Position numbers and translations under genes: made by a program. Source: Haloprofundus halophilus (GTDB lineage Archaea > Halobacteriota > Halobacteria > Halobacteriales > Haloferacaceae). From it: 64,000 nucleotides of DNA. Below are positions 8,282 through 17,024 of the stretch, in pieces (position 1 is the first letter of the stretch; each line of letters begins with the position of its first letter). The DNA is taken from assembly GCF_003439925.1 (NCBI RefSeq), contig NZ_QQRR01000001.1:682001-746000 (forward strand), written 5' to 3'. The notes below the pieces were generated by a model. That model worked only from the letters and a program-made list of their open reading frames with translations, did no database searches and had not been told where the DNA came from.

Positions 8282-9964
8282 CTACGCCGTCGGGTCGTCG
8301 GTCCGGTCGCGCAGTTCGGTCCGTCGAATCTTGCCCGTCACCGTCTTCGGCAGGTCGTCGACGAACTCGACCTCTCTCGGGTACTCGTGCGCGGAGAGTT
8401 CGTTTCGGACGTGCTGTTTGACGTCTTCGGCGAGGTCGTCCGACGGCGTCTCACCCTCGGCGAGGACGACGTACGCCTTCACGATGTTGCCGCGCTCGGG
8501 GTCGGGTTTCGGGACGACGGCCGCCTCCGCGACGGCCGGGTGTTCGCCGAGCGACGACTCCACCTCGAACGGGCCGATGCGGTATCCGGAGGAGAGGATG
8601 ACGTCGTCGGCGCGGCCCTCGAACCAGAAGTAGCCGTCCTCGTCCTTCTGGGCGAGGTCGCCGGAGAGATACCAGTCGCCGACGAAGCAGTCGGCGGTCT
8701 GTTCGGGTTTGTCCCAGTACTCGGCGAAGAAGCAGGGGAACTCGCCGCGGTGGGCGATCTCGCCCGTCTCGCCCGGCCCCAGGGGTTCGCCCGTCTCGGG
8801 GTCGACGATGTCGGAGGTCACGCCGGGCAGCGGTTTGCCCATGCTCCCCGGCCGGAGCTCCATCGTCGGGTAGTTGTTGACGACCATGTTGCCCGTCTCG
8901 GTCTGTCCGTAGGTGTCGTACACCGTCACGCCGAGGCGCTCTTCGGCCCAGTCGATGACGCCCGCGCTCAGCGGCTCGCCGATGCTCAACGCGTGTCTGA
9001 GGTCGAGGTCGACGCCCGCGAGCACCTCTTCGTTCGCCCGCAACATCCGGTAGGCGGTGGGGACGCTGAAGAGGACGGAGACGGGGTACTCGTCGAGCAG
9101 GTCGGCCCACGTTTCGGGGTCGAACTCGCCCTCGTACGTGAACAGCGTCGTCCCCCAGAACCACGCGCCGAGCGTGTTGATGGGGCCGGTGAGCCAGCCC
9201 AAATCGGCCGTGCTCCAGTAGAGGTCGTCCGGTTGGAGGTCGACGGCGAAGCGCTGGGTCGCCGCGACGCCCGCGACCCACCGGTGTTTGTGGAGGACGC
9301 CCTTCGCCAGTCCGGTCGTCCCGCTCGTGTAGTAGAGCAGCGCGTCGTCCTCGCCGCCCGTCTCGGCCGCTTCGTACTCGTCGCTCGCCTCCGACAGCGC
9401 CCGGTCGAAGTCGACGTCGTCGTGGCGTTCGTCGCCCCGTCGCCGCTCGCCGCGGTCGCCGTCGGCTCCGAGAACGACGACCGTCTCGACCGAGGGCGCG
9501 TCGTCGAGCGCCCGCTCCACCGTCTCCTCGTTCTCGGCGGTCGTGACGACGAGTTTCGCGTCGCAGTCGTCGAGGCGGTAGGCGATGCCGTCGGGGCCGA
9601 ACCGCTCGTTGACGCTTCCCCACACCGCACCCCGCTTCAGCGCCCCGACGAGCGCGACGTAGTGTTCGGGCACCCGCGGCATATACGAGAACACCCGGTC
9701 GCCGCGCTCGACGCCGAGCGATTCGAGCGCGTTGGCGAAGCGGTTCGACTGCTCCTTCAGTTCGGCGAAGGTGAGCGTCTCGCTGGAGCGGTCGGTGCCG
9801 ACGTAGCGGAGCGCGACGTTCTCGCCGTCGGCGGCGTGGCGGTCACACACTTCGTGTGCGATGTTCAGGCGCTCGGGCGCGTCCCAGTCGGCCTCGCCGT
9901 AGATGTCGTCCCACGTGAACGAGTCGTACGCCTCCTCGTACGATTCGAGGTTGTGCTGTGTCAT
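8282..9964 (-). CDS. acyl-CoA synthetase (AMP-forming), acetate/medium-chain type
   Basis: A 560-residue ANL-superfamily ligase that activates a carboxylic acid with ATP and CoA. Seen motifs: the AMP-binding loop YYTSGTTGLAKGVLHKH, the A5-type YDTYGQTETGNMV, A7/A8 hinge GDWYLSGDLAQKDEDGYFWFEGRADDVILSSGYRIGP, and the C-terminal catalytic lysine region LPKTVTGKIRRTELRD. The substrate could be acetate or a short/medium-chain fatty acid; sequence alone does not decide. Start is the ATG at 9964 (MTQHNLESYEE), one codon after an in-frame TTG. An acidic, Arg-rich insert (about residues 172-185) is probably a surface loop. It stands alone and convergent with the upstream gene. Confidence 0.9.
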   Translation of the reverse strand: MTQHNLESYEEAYDSFTWDDIYGEADWDAPERLNIAHEVCDRHAADGENVALRYVGTDRSSETLTFAELKEQSNRFANALESLGVERGDRVFSYMPRVPEHYVALVGALKRGAVWGSVNERFGPDGIAYRLDDCDAKLVVTTAENEETVERALDDAPSVETVVVLGADGDRGERRRGDERHDDVDFDRALSEASDEYEAAETGGEDDALLYYTSGTTGLAKGVLHKHRWVAGVAATQRFAVDLQPDDLYWSTADLGWLTGPINTLGAWFWGTTLFTYEGEFDPETWADLLDEYPVSVLFSVPTAYRMLRANEEVLAGVDLDLRHALSIGEPLSAGVIDWAEERLGVTVYDTYGQTETGNMVVNNYPTMELRPGSMGKPLPGVTSDIVDPETGEPLGPGETGEIAHRGEFPCFFAEYWDKPEQTADCFVGDWYLSGDLAQKDEDGYFWFEGRADDVILSSGYRIGPFEVESSLGEHPAVAEAAVVPKPDPERGNIVKAYVVLAEGETPSDDLAEDVKQHVRNELSAHEYPREVEFVDDLPKTVTGKIRRTELRDRTDDPTA

Positions 9965-10047
9965 CAACGAACGTGATGGTAACCGGCGAAATAACGGTAC
10001 GGACAGGTCGTTCAGATGGAATTATCAATATGGACGCACGCGGGCGC

Positions 10048-10722
10048 TCAGAGCGAGTCGGCGTACTCGCGGAACCGCCGGCCGCCGTCGGAGCGGACGG
10101 GCGCGCCGTGACCCGTCCCGACGACGTCGACGTCGTCGAGGTGCTCGGCCAACTGGCGGACGCTCTCGTCGTTGCGGTCGGCGTCGTAGGCGAGCGCCGA
10201 CGGGAGGCGCGCGAACCGACCGCCGTCGCCGCGGACGAGGTCGCCGACGAGCGCCAGTCCGTACTCGCGGTGGACGAAGGAGGTGTGCCCCGGCGTGTGC
10301 CCGGGCGTCCGGTAGGCGACGAACGGACCGACCGCGTCGCCGTCGACGACGCGTTCGACCGAGAGGTCGGGCGCGTCGAGAAACGCGCCGAGCGCCCGCT
10401 GGAGAGCCCCCTTCCGGTTGCCGAGCGGCGGTTTCGCCTCGCCGAGCAGAAAGCTCGCGTCGGGTTCGCTGGCGTAAACGGGCGCGTCGAGACCCATCTC
10501 CGCAAGTTCGGCGAGCGCGCCGACGTGGTCGAAGTCGTAGTGGGTGAGGAGGACGCGTTCGAGTTCGGACAGCGAGTATCCGGCGCGTTCGACGTACTCG
10601 CGGAGGCGTGCGGCGTCCATCGGCGTCCCGGCGTCGACGAGCGTCAGTCCCTCGGCGTCGACGAGATACGCGTTGACGCCGCGGAGCGGTACCCGCCACG
10701 TCGTGTCGGAAGGCGGACTCAT
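10048..10722 (-). CDS. metallo-beta-lactamase-fold hydrolase
   Basis: A 224-residue MBL-fold protein. After VNAYLVDAEGLTLVDAGTP, the metal motif reads THYDFDHVG: the second histidine of the usual HxHxDH is an aspartate (H-x-D-x-D-H). Other ligand positions are present: TPGHTPGHTSF, the LVGD strand and the final GTGHGAPV. Members act as thioesterases, lactonases or glyoxalase II-like hydrolases; the specific substrate is unknown. The altered motif is known in some MBL subgroups and may change metal occupancy. It is 67 bp upstream of the DnaJ-like gene's 3' end, on the same strand. Confidence 0.82.
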   Translation of the reverse strand: MSPPSDTTWRVPLRGVNAYLVDAEGLTLVDAGTPMDAARLREYVERAGYSLSELERVLLTHYDFDHVGALAELAEMGLDAPVYASEPDASFLLGEAKPPLGNRKGALQRALGAFLDAPDLSVERVVDGDAVGPFVAYRTPGHTPGHTSFVHREYGLALVGDLVRGDGGRFARLPSALAYDADRNDESVRQLAEHLDDVDVVGTGHGAPVRSDGGRRFREYADSL

Positions 10723-10789
10723 ACGGGCGAGTACGAGCGCCGGAAGGAAAAATCAGGGGAGTCGAACTGTTCGCCGCCGGAGGCGGCGT

Positions 10790-11860
10790 TCACCGCGTCG
10801 CCCACAGATACCTGCCCACGTCGCCGAGGAACCACGTCGCCGAGAGGACGGGCACGACGACGGCCAGCAGTAAGACGAGCGCGACCATCGGCGCGAGCGC
10901 GGCGCTCAGGCCGAGCGCGACCGTCGGCGCGAGCGCGCCGACGGCGTACAGCCACGTCGTCCCCGACCCGAACCGGCGAACCGTGACGACGAGCGAGAGC
11001 GGGAGTGCGACCGCACCGACGGGAAACAGGAGCGCCTCGGGCGTCGCCGTCGGCGTCTGCGTCGCTTCGAGGACGAACGGGAGGAGGCCGTCGAGACCGT
11101 ACGACCCGCGCAGCGTCGCCACCGACGGTGCACTCGCGAGCTCGGACGCGAACGCGTCGAGCGCGGGGAGTTGGGCGAAGAGGTACTGCGCGACGCCGGC
11201 GACGTACAGTATCGTCGCACCGAAGACGGCCGTCCAGTGGTGCAGGAGAGTTCGACGGCGCGACGACCGAACCTGGTTCTGCCGGCGCTGCTGACGACGG
11301 CGTGCGCGGCGTGCCTCCCGCGTTTTCGCGCGGGCATCGGCCGCGTCGGGGTCGTGGCCGCCGACGGAAGCGTCGGCGGTTCGGCCGCTCGACCGGCGGT
11401 TCGACCGACCGCGGGAGGTCCCCGTCGAACTCGTCGACGAAGCCGTACCGGACGCCGAAGCCGAGCGAGCGGTCGACGAGCGGGACGCGGAGGTGGTCGA
11501 CGCGGAACTGCTCGACTTCGACGTGCCGGCGCGACTCGAACGCGACGACGCGCCGGACGAACCGCTCGAACTCGGGGAACTCGACGAGTCCTCGTCGTCG
11601 CCCCAGCGCGACGCGGAGGGGTAGCCTTTCATCCGCTTTTTGACGTACGTCCTGTGGCCCAGTCGCTCGTAGTCGGCGCGCTCGGACTCGTCGGAGAGGA
11701 CGTCGTACGCCCGGCGAATCGTCTGAAACTGCGCGGTCGCGCGGTCGTCGTCGTTCACGTCGGGGTGGTACTCGCGCGCCTTCGCCCGGTAGGCGGCTTT
11801 CAGTTCCGCCTGTGTCGCGTCGTCGGAGACGCCGAGGAGGTCGTAGAAGTTTTCGGGCAT
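10790..11860 (-). CDS. membrane-anchored J-domain protein
   Basis: A 356-residue DnaJ-type co-chaperone candidate. Residues 1-70 form a J domain (ENFYDLLGVSDDATQAELK, then the essential HPD in REYHPDVND). It lacks the Gly/Phe, zinc-finger and substrate-binding domains of true DnaJ. A long Ser/Arg/Thr-rich disordered linker (about 85-200) leads to a basic stretch (RRARRRQQRRQNQ) and then five or so membrane helices from about 215 to the end. It would present a J domain on the cytoplasmic face and recruit DnaK to membranes; that role is inferred. It is divergently transcribed from the following MBL gene. Confidence 0.85.
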   Translation of the reverse strand: MPENFYDLLGVSDDATQAELKAAYRAKAREYHPDVNDDDRATAQFQTIRRAYDVLSDESERADYERLGHRTYVKKRMKGYPSASRWGDDEDSSSSPSSSGSSGASSRSSRAGTSKSSSSASTTSASRSSTARSASASGTASSTSSTGTSRGRSNRRSSGRTADASVGGHDPDAADARAKTREARRARRRQQRRQNQVRSSRRRTLLHHWTAVFGATILYVAGVAQYLFAQLPALDAFASELASAPSVATLRGSYGLDGLLPFVLEATQTPTATPEALLFPVGAVALPLSLVVTVRRFGSGTTWLYAVGALAPTVALGLSAALAPMVALVLLLAVVVPVLSATWFLGDVGRYLWATR

Positions 11861-12009
11861 GCCCTGTTGCGGAAGCGCTACGCAAGCCCCCGGTTTGAAT
11901 GTACCGGAGCGTGACTTTCAAGAAAAGCCGAAAACGGTAGAACGCGAGGACTGAATCCGTCGTGATCGAAAGTGGGAAACCTCATACGGGTTCGCCGAGT
12001 GGGTCGACC

Positions 12010-12996
12010 GTGAAGCGAATCCAACTGGGAAACACCGTCTTCGAGGGGAAAAACGACGTCTACCTCCTCGACGGGGAGACGACGACCCTCGTCGACACGG
12101 GCGTCGCGACGACGGACGTCCGCGAGCAACTCGAAGCCGAACTGGCGGCGTTCGGCGTTAGCTTCGCCGACGTCGACGAGATTCTCCTCACCCACTGGCA
12201 CTACGACCACGCCGGCCTCGCCGGCGAGATACAGGCCGAGAGCGACGCCGTCGTCCGCGTCCACGAAGCCGACGCGCCGCTGGTCGCCGGCGACGAGAGC
12301 GCGCTCTCGGCCGAGAACGAGACGACGCGCCGGAAACTCCGCGAGTGGGGCCTGCCGGACGACCGCCGCGAGGAACTGCTCGACTTTCTCTCCGAGCACG
12401 AGAGCCTCGCGGGTCGCCCCGCCGAGGTGACGCCGTTCGAGGACGGCGACACGTTCGCCATCGACGGCCGCGAGTACGAGGCGGTCCACCTCCCCGGCCA
12501 CTCGGCCGGCCTCTCCGCGTTCGCCTTCGAGGGCGAATCGGGCGAGGAGGCGTTCGTCGGCGACGCGATTCTCCCGAAGTACACCCCGAACGTCGGCGGC
12601 GCGGACGTGCGCCTCGACGCGCCGCTGGAACTGTACGTCGACAGCCTCGTCCGCTTCATCGACCGCGACTTCGACCGCGCGTGGCCGGGTCACCGCGACG
12701 TCATCGACGACCCCGCTGCGCGCGCGGCGACCATCCTCGACCACCACCGCGAACGGACCGAGAACGTCGTCGGCGTGCTGCGCGAGCGCGGCCCGAGCGA
12801 CCCGTGGACGGTGAGTGCGGAGCTGTTCGGCGAGTTGAAGAACATCCACGTGCTCCACGGTCCCGGCGAAGCGTACGCCCACCTCGCGCACCTCGAAGAA
12901 CGCGGCGTCGCCGAACGCGACGGCAACGAGTACGAACTCGTCGACGACGACCCGGATATCGAAGACCTGTTCCCGACAGTCGACGCACGGTCGTAG
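12010..12996 (+). CDS. metallo-beta-lactamase-fold hydrolase (glyoxalase II-like, with winged-helix tail)
   Basis: A 328-residue MBL-fold protein with all canonical ligands: LTHWHYDHAGLAGE (HxHxDH), LPGHSAGLSAF, FVGDAILP and a late WPGHRDVID. The last roughly 90 residues (DHHRERTENVVGVLRERGP to the end) form a helical/winged region typical of LACTB2-like MBL proteins. I prefer the GTG at 12010 (VKRIQLGNTVFEGKNDVYLL) because the family begins there; a GTG 16 codons upstream would add a Ser/Gly-rich tail. Substrate unknown: hydrolase of thioesters, phosphodiesters or RNA are all possible. Divergent from the J-domain gene. Confidence 0.8.
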   Translation: MKRIQLGNTVFEGKNDVYLLDGETTTLVDTGVATTDVREQLEAELAAFGVSFADVDEILLTHWHYDHAGLAGEIQAESDAVVRVHEADAPLVAGDESALSAENETTRRKLREWGLPDDRREELLDFLSEHESLAGRPAEVTPFEDGDTFAIDGREYEAVHLPGHSAGLSAFAFEGESGEEAFVGDAILPKYTPNVGGADVRLDAPLELYVDSLVRFIDRDFDRAWPGHRDVIDDPAARAATILDHHRERTENVVGVLRERGPSDPWTVSAELFGELKNIHVLHGPGEAYAHLAHLEERGVAERDGNEYELVDDDPDIEDLFPTVDARS

Positions 12997-13171
12997 CGTC
13001 AGTCGGCGAGTTCTGTAGCCGGTCGTTCTCTCGTGGTGTTGCATCGCTGACAGCGGTACGCGTCGGCGTACTCGCTGTGCTCGTCGGGGCCGCTTTTCGC
13101 GGCACTTCGACCGGACTCGGTAACTCGGTCACTTGAAACTGGTCACACCGCCGCCGGAGACGGCAGGTGTG

Positions 13172-13642
13172 TCAGACCCCGTCGTCACCGCGATAGCCGC
13201 GGTAGAACGCGGAGAGCGCCCGACCGAGCGCCCACGTCACCGCAGCCGCGACGACGGTCCCGAGTCCGAAGAGGACGGTGTGGTCGCGGGATACCGCCCA
13301 CACGAAACCCGACGCGAGAAACTCCACCGTGACCACGACCGCCGCGAAGACGGCGACAGAGAGCGTCACGTGGCGCACCAGATTCGGGAGGCGACCGCTC
13401 CGGCTGAGTGCCGCGAACCCGTCAAGTCTGACGGCGGCGACTTCGGTTACTACCACGTACGAGAGAGCGACGGCGGCGACCGACGCGACGACTTCCCACT
13501 CGCCGGAGAGCGAGCCAACGGCGAGCGACGCGAGAATCTCGGCGGCACGAACCGTGACGAGATAGGTGGGGAGTCCGAACAAGCCGAGCGATCCGATGCG
13601 GACCGCGCCGGCGACGAGTCGGCCGTGGGTGGAGGGCGTCAT
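13172..13642 (-). CDS. hypothetical multi-pass membrane protein
   Basis: A 156-residue protein made almost wholly of hydrophobic helices: about residues 15-40 (LGLFGLPTYLVTVRAAEILAS), 50-68 (VVASVAAVALSYVVVTEVAA), 90-115 and 118-140, ending in a short charged tail (YRGYRGDDGV). No conserved domain was recognised. The ATG at 13642 (MTPSTHG) is preferred over an upstream ATG that would add a Cys-free polar stretch. It is divergent from the SDR gene, with 131 bp between the starts. Confidence 0.65.
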   Translation of the reverse strand: MTPSTHGRLVAGAVRIGSLGLFGLPTYLVTVRAAEILASLAVGSLSGEWEVVASVAAVALSYVVVTEVAAVRLDGFAALSRSGRLPNLVRHVTLSVAVFAAVVVTVEFLASGFVWAVSRDHTVLFGLGTVVAAAVTWALGRALSAFYRGYRGDDGV

Positions 13643-13773
13643 ACCGCTCGGTGGGTTGCCATCTGTCAAAAAGCTGTGTTCGACGGAGTGACCGCGCAAT
13701 CGGACACCGAATCCATCGAGAACGTGTTATCGACCGACATGGTGACTTTGTGTTTGCGGAGTGTCGACACCGT

Positions 13774-14520
13774 ATGGGTGAACTCGACGGTACGTCCGCG
13801 CTCGTCACCGGCGCATCGAAAGGTATCGGACGCGGCATCGCGGAGGGGTTCGCGAGCGAGGGGGCCGCAGTCGCGATAAACTACCACTCCGACGAGGAGG
13901 CCGCCCGAGAGGTGCGAGAGGCCATCGAGAGCGACGGCGGTACCGCCGTCGTGGAACAGGCCGACGTGAGCGACGAGGACGACGCCCGGGAGCTCGTCGC
14001 GGCGGTCGAAGAGCGGTTCGGCGGCGTCGACGTGCTCGTGAACAACGCGGGCGTCCTCGAACCGTCGCCGCTCGACGAGATGGACGTCGAGACGTGGGAC
14101 CGGACCATCTCGGTCGACCTCCGGGGGACGTTTCTCGTCACGCGCTTCGCCATCGAGGGGATGCTCGACCGAGGCGACGGCCGGGTCGTCAACGTCGCCT
14201 CTCAGTTGGGTATCAAAGGAGCCGAAGAGCTGACCCACTACTCGGCCGCGAAAGGCGGCGTCATCGCCTTCACGCGCGCGCTCGCTCGGGAGGTGGCTCC
14301 CGACGTGCGGGTCAACGCCATCGCGCCGGGTCCCATCGAGACCGACCTCCTCGACGACACCACCGAGGAGTGGCGCGAGAACAAGAAAGCGGAGGTGCCG
14401 CTCGGCCGCATCGGCGACGTGGACGACGTGGTCCCGACGGCGATACTGCTCGCCGGCGACGGGGGCGACTACTACACGGGCCAGACGCTCAGTCCCGACG
14501 GCGGCGACGCGATGCACTGA
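13774..14520 (+). CDS. SDR-family oxidoreductase (FabG-like 3-oxoacyl reductase)
   Basis: A 248-residue classical short-chain dehydrogenase. Cofactor motif TGASKGIGRGIA (12-23), the NNAG motif in VLVNNAGVLEP, catalytic Ser in VNVASQLG, and the Tyr-x-x-x-Lys in HYSAAKGG are all present, with the PGPIETDLL loop after it and a C-terminal GQTLSPDGGDAMH. This matches FabG-type NAD(P)H-dependent reductases; in haloarchaea such enzymes reduce varied ketones or take part in polyhydroxyalkanoate metabolism, so the substrate is uncertain. The ATG at 13774 fits the conserved N-terminus directly; the upstream in-frame codons are not protein-like. Confidence 0.9.
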   Translation: MGELDGTSALVTGASKGIGRGIAEGFASEGAAVAINYHSDEEAAREVREAIESDGGTAVVEQADVSDEDDARELVAAVEERFGGVDVLVNNAGVLEPSPLDEMDVETWDRTISVDLRGTFLVTRFAIEGMLDRGDGRVVNVASQLGIKGAEELTHYSAAKGGVIAFTRALAREVAPDVRVNAIAPGPIETDLLDDTTEEWRENKKAEVPLGRIGDVDDVVPTAILLAGDGGDYYTGQTLSPDGGDAMH

Positions 14521-14621
14521 CTCGCGGTCGGCCGCTCTGAACCGCGGTTCGGGGCCGCGGACGTCTGCGCCACCGCCGTCGTCGCAAAGACGAAACACTA
14601 AACCGGCCCGGAAGGGAACGC

Positions 14622-14626
14622 AGGAG
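14622..14626 (+). promoter_or_regulatory. Shine-Dalgarno before rpoL
   Basis: AGGAG one base before the ATG region (AGGAGCATG). Spacing is very short, so its importance is uncertain. Confidence 0.35.
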
Positions 14627-14627
14627 C

Positions 14628-14915
14628 ATGGAACTGCGGGTCATCGACAAGACCGACGAGGAACTCCGCATCGAGGTCGCCGGGGAAGACCACACGTTCA
14701 TGAACGTGCTCAAGGGCGCGCTCCTGGAGACGGAGAGCGTCGTCGCCGCGACGTACGACATGAACCCCGAACAGTCCGGCGGGCAGACCGACCCGGTGCT
14801 GACCGTCAAGACCGACGGCACCGACCCGCTCGACGCGCTGGGCGACGCCGCCGGACGGGTCCAGACGCAGATGGGTAGCCTCCGCGACGCCTACGAGTCG
14901 GCCGCCGGCGCGTAA
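14628..14915 (+). CDS. rpoL: DNA-directed RNA polymerase subunit L (Rpo11)
   Basis: A 95-residue subunit of archaeal RNA polymerase, the counterpart of eukaryotic Rpb11/AC19 and of the bacterial alpha N-terminal domain; it pairs with Rpo3 (subunit D) to seed assembly. The diagnostic stretch is [19 protein letters not shown], the Rpb11 dimerisation motif, followed by [24 protein letters not shown] and a C-terminal helix. Length is as expected. It follows the SDR gene by 107 bp on the same strand and is convergent with the DUF1684 gene, 42 bp away. Confidence 0.95.
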   Translation: MELRVIDKTDEELRIEVAGEDHTFMNVLKGALLETESVVAATYDMNPEQSGGQTDPVLTVKTDGTDPLDALGDAAGRVQTQMGSLRDAYESAAGA

Positions 14916-14957
14916 ACTCGGCGCTCCGTCCGCTCTCTCTTCCGTTCTGTCCGCCGT

Positions 14958-15533
14958 TCACTCGGCGGTAGCGTCGTAGCCTTCGCTCGACTCGTACGTC
15001 TTCTCGCCCGCCTCGATAGCGACGTCGAGCCAGTTTTCGACCGGCACCATCGGACACTCGTAGCGCGCGGAGTACGCGCAGAAGGGGTTGTACGCGAGGT
15101 TGAAGTCGACGACCCACCGGCCGTCGTCGGCGCGGTCGTCCTCGGGGTGTAAGTCGAGATATCGCCCCGCCCCGTACGTCTCCTCGCCGCTGGTCTCGTC
15201 GCGGAAGGGCATCCAGAGTCCCGGGTCGTCGGCGTCTCGGCGGTACGCCTGCAGCGTCTGCCGTTCGCCGTCGACGTCGAACCGGAACTCACCCCAGCGG
15301 AGGTACCCCCGCTCACCTTCGGTCGTCGTCGCGACGACCACCTGCTCTTTCTCGTCGTGTTCGTGCAGGTCGAGTTCGAAGCGGTAGTCGTCGTCGGGCG
15401 GGTAGTACCGCAACCCCTCGAAGTCGTGGCGTTCGGCGTCGGGAATCGGCGACTGCGGGTTGTCGCTGAAGTAGCTGTCTTTGTTTCGGCGGTGCTGTTC
15501 GAGAGTCTCCTTCCAGTCGGTCGGCGCGCTCAT
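14958..15533 (-). CDS. DUF1684 domain-containing protein
   Basis: A 191-residue soluble protein. It opens with a helical WKETLEQHRRNKDSYFSDNPQSPI, the typical DUF1684 start, then GLRYYPPDDDYRF, a series of beta strands, the conserved LWMPFRDETSGEETYGAGRYLDL and the signature DFNLAYNPFCAYSARYECPMVP that includes two Cys. DUF1684 proteins occur in bacteria and haloarchaea; their biochemical role is not established. The ATG at 15533 matches the conserved start. It is downstream of hisF on the same strand, but a 15-bp tandem repeat fills the gap, so co-transcription is uncertain. Confidence 0.88.
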   Translation of the reverse strand: MSAPTDWKETLEQHRRNKDSYFSDNPQSPIPDAERHDFEGLRYYPPDDDYRFELDLHEHDEKEQVVVATTTEGERGYLRWGEFRFDVDGERQTLQAYRRDADDPGLWMPFRDETSGEETYGAGRYLDLHPEDDRADDGRWVVDFNLAYNPFCAYSARYECPMVPVENWLDVAIEAGEKTYESSEGYDATAE

Positions 15534-15600
15534 ACTCCGTGTACGTAGGCCAGATAAATCAGCGTTCGTCGGACGTGCCGACGGCGCGCATTGGGGCGAA

Positions 15601-15690
15601 ACGACCGAACGAGAGATGACCGGACGGGAGACGACCGGACGGGAGACGACCGGACGAGAGGTGACCGAACGAGAGACGACCGGACGGACG
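15601..15690. repeat. 15-bp tandem repeat, six units, between hisF and DUF1684
   Basis: Units of the form ACGACCGGACGGGAG at 15601, 15616, 15631, 15646, 15661 and 15676 with one or two base changes each; the last is partial. It begins 8 bp after the hisF stop. It has no spacers and would read in frame as repeated TTGRE residues if translated. Confidence 0.85.
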
Positions 15691-15697
15691 GCGGCGG

Positions 15698-16510
15698 TTA
15701 CAGTCGAACCGGCACGTCGCGTTCGTCCAAGTACTCCTTGACGTCCCGAATCGAGTACTCGCCGAAGTGGAAGATGGAGGCGGCGAGGCCGGCGTCCGCG
15801 CCAGCCTCGGTGAACACCTCGTACATATCTTCGGGACCGCCACAGCCGGAGGAGGCGATGACGGGCGTCGAGACGGTGTCGCAGACGCCTTTCGTCAGGG
15901 GGATGTCGTAGCCGTCTTTCGTCCCGTCGGCGTCGATAGAGTTGACGAACAGCTCTCCCGCGCCGCGGGATTCGGCCTCTTCGGCCCACGAGACGACGTC
16001 GGTTCCGGTCCCCTCGCGGCCGCCTTTGACGGTGCACTCGAACCAGCAGGACTCGCCGTCGACCCGCGCGTAGTACTCCCCCTCCTCGTCGTAGCGACGG
16101 CGGGCGTCGACGCTGATGACTATGCACTGACTGCCGAACGCCGCCGCGCCCTCGGTGATGAGTTCGGGACGCTCCAGTGCGGCGGTGTTGATAGAGACTT
16201 TGTCGGCCCCGGCGCGGAGCGTCTCCTTGATGTCCTCGCGGGTTCGGATGCCGCCGCCGACGGTCAGCGGGATGAACACCTCGTCGGCGACGCGCGAGAC
16301 GGTGTCAAGCATCGTCTCGCGGCCGTCGGCGGAGGCGGTGATGTCGAGGAACACGAACTCGTCGGCGCCCGCCTCGTTGTACCGTTTCGCCATCTCGACC
16401 GGGTCGCCGGTGTACTCGAGGTCCTCGAAGTTGACGCCGGTGTAGACGGCCGGGTTCCCGTCGTCGTCCAGGTCGACGTCGATACAGGGGATGATGCGCT
16501 TCGTCAGCAT
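15698..16510 (-). CDS. hisF: imidazole glycerol phosphate synthase subunit HisF
   Basis: A 270-residue (beta/alpha)8 cyclase. With HisH it converts PRFAR and ammonia to imidazole glycerol phosphate and AICAR in histidine biosynthesis. Seen: [16 protein letters not shown] with catalytic Asp11, the phosphate-binding [12 protein letters not shown], the second catalytic Asp in IVISVDARR, and the C-terminal [15 protein letters not shown] phosphate site. Length and start agree with the family. No other his gene is in the window, as usual for scattered haloarchaeal his genes. An acidic insertion [13 protein letters not shown] is as in other haloarchaeal HisF. Confidence 0.96.
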   Translation of the reverse strand: MLTKRIIPCIDVDLDDDGNPAVYTGVNFEDLEYTGDPVEMAKRYNEAGADEFVFLDITASADGRETMLDTVSRVADEVFIPLTVGGGIRTREDIKETLRAGADKVSINTAALERPELITEGAAAFGSQCIVISVDARRRYDEEGEYYARVDGESCWFECTVKGGREGTGTDVVSWAEEAESRGAGELFVNSIDADGTKDGYDIPLTKGVCDTVSTPVIASSGCGGPEDMYEVFTEAGADAGLAASIFHFGEYSIRDVKEYLDERDVPVRL

Positions 16511-17024
16511 TCGTTGTCGGAGAATTCGCGGGTGGCGGGTTTCACGGTTTCGACTCCGTCAGTCTCTCCGGTCAGCGGGTGTTCGGGTCACACGCGGCGG
16601 TGTCGACGGTGGCACAGTCGCTCGAGAGTGGCACAGCCAATCAGTGCAGGAGGAGTACCGTCGCGACGACAGCGTCGGCTACCCGTCTGGTTTCGAGAGA
16701 AAGGTAGAGAGATGCTGACACACCAGTTTGCTCACCACCTTCATGGCGGTCGGGCCGTGACGGCGCCGACGAGTAATCCGTACGGCCTCCGACCGGTAGT
16801 AGTCGTCGCCAACATAGATAGGCTAACCGCACGAACGGAGTCGATTCCGACGACTGTCGAAGTTTTTTCCGCCGGCAGTCCGCCTCACAGCAGCCGCGAA
16901 AGCCGTTCGTTCGCGGCGCAGACGTGGACGTGGGTCGCGGACAGAGCCGTCAGAAGGGACACCCATAGCAGATTGGGTCGGACGAGACGGGCGAGCGAGC
17001 CGCCGCGTCGGATCGTACGACGCG
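16511..17024. other. 514-bp gap without recognisable gene
   Basis: Lies between hisF (minus, so this holds its promoter) and the end of the GH13 gene. Base composition is a little lower in GC than the neighbours. The direct repeat GTGGCACAG occurs near 16610 and 16628. No open frame here has convincing haloarchaeal residue use or similarity I recognise, and I see no RNA gene. Confidence 0.5.

Noticed and set aside
15601-15690. CRISPR-like array
   Set aside because: Units are contiguous with no spacers; it is a simple tandem repeat. The same holds for the arrays at 1681, 44881 and 50679.
16511-17024. Possible small gene or RNA in the hisF upstream gap
   Set aside because: Open frames are short, without a start signal or haloarchaeal composition, and no tRNA-like arms were found.
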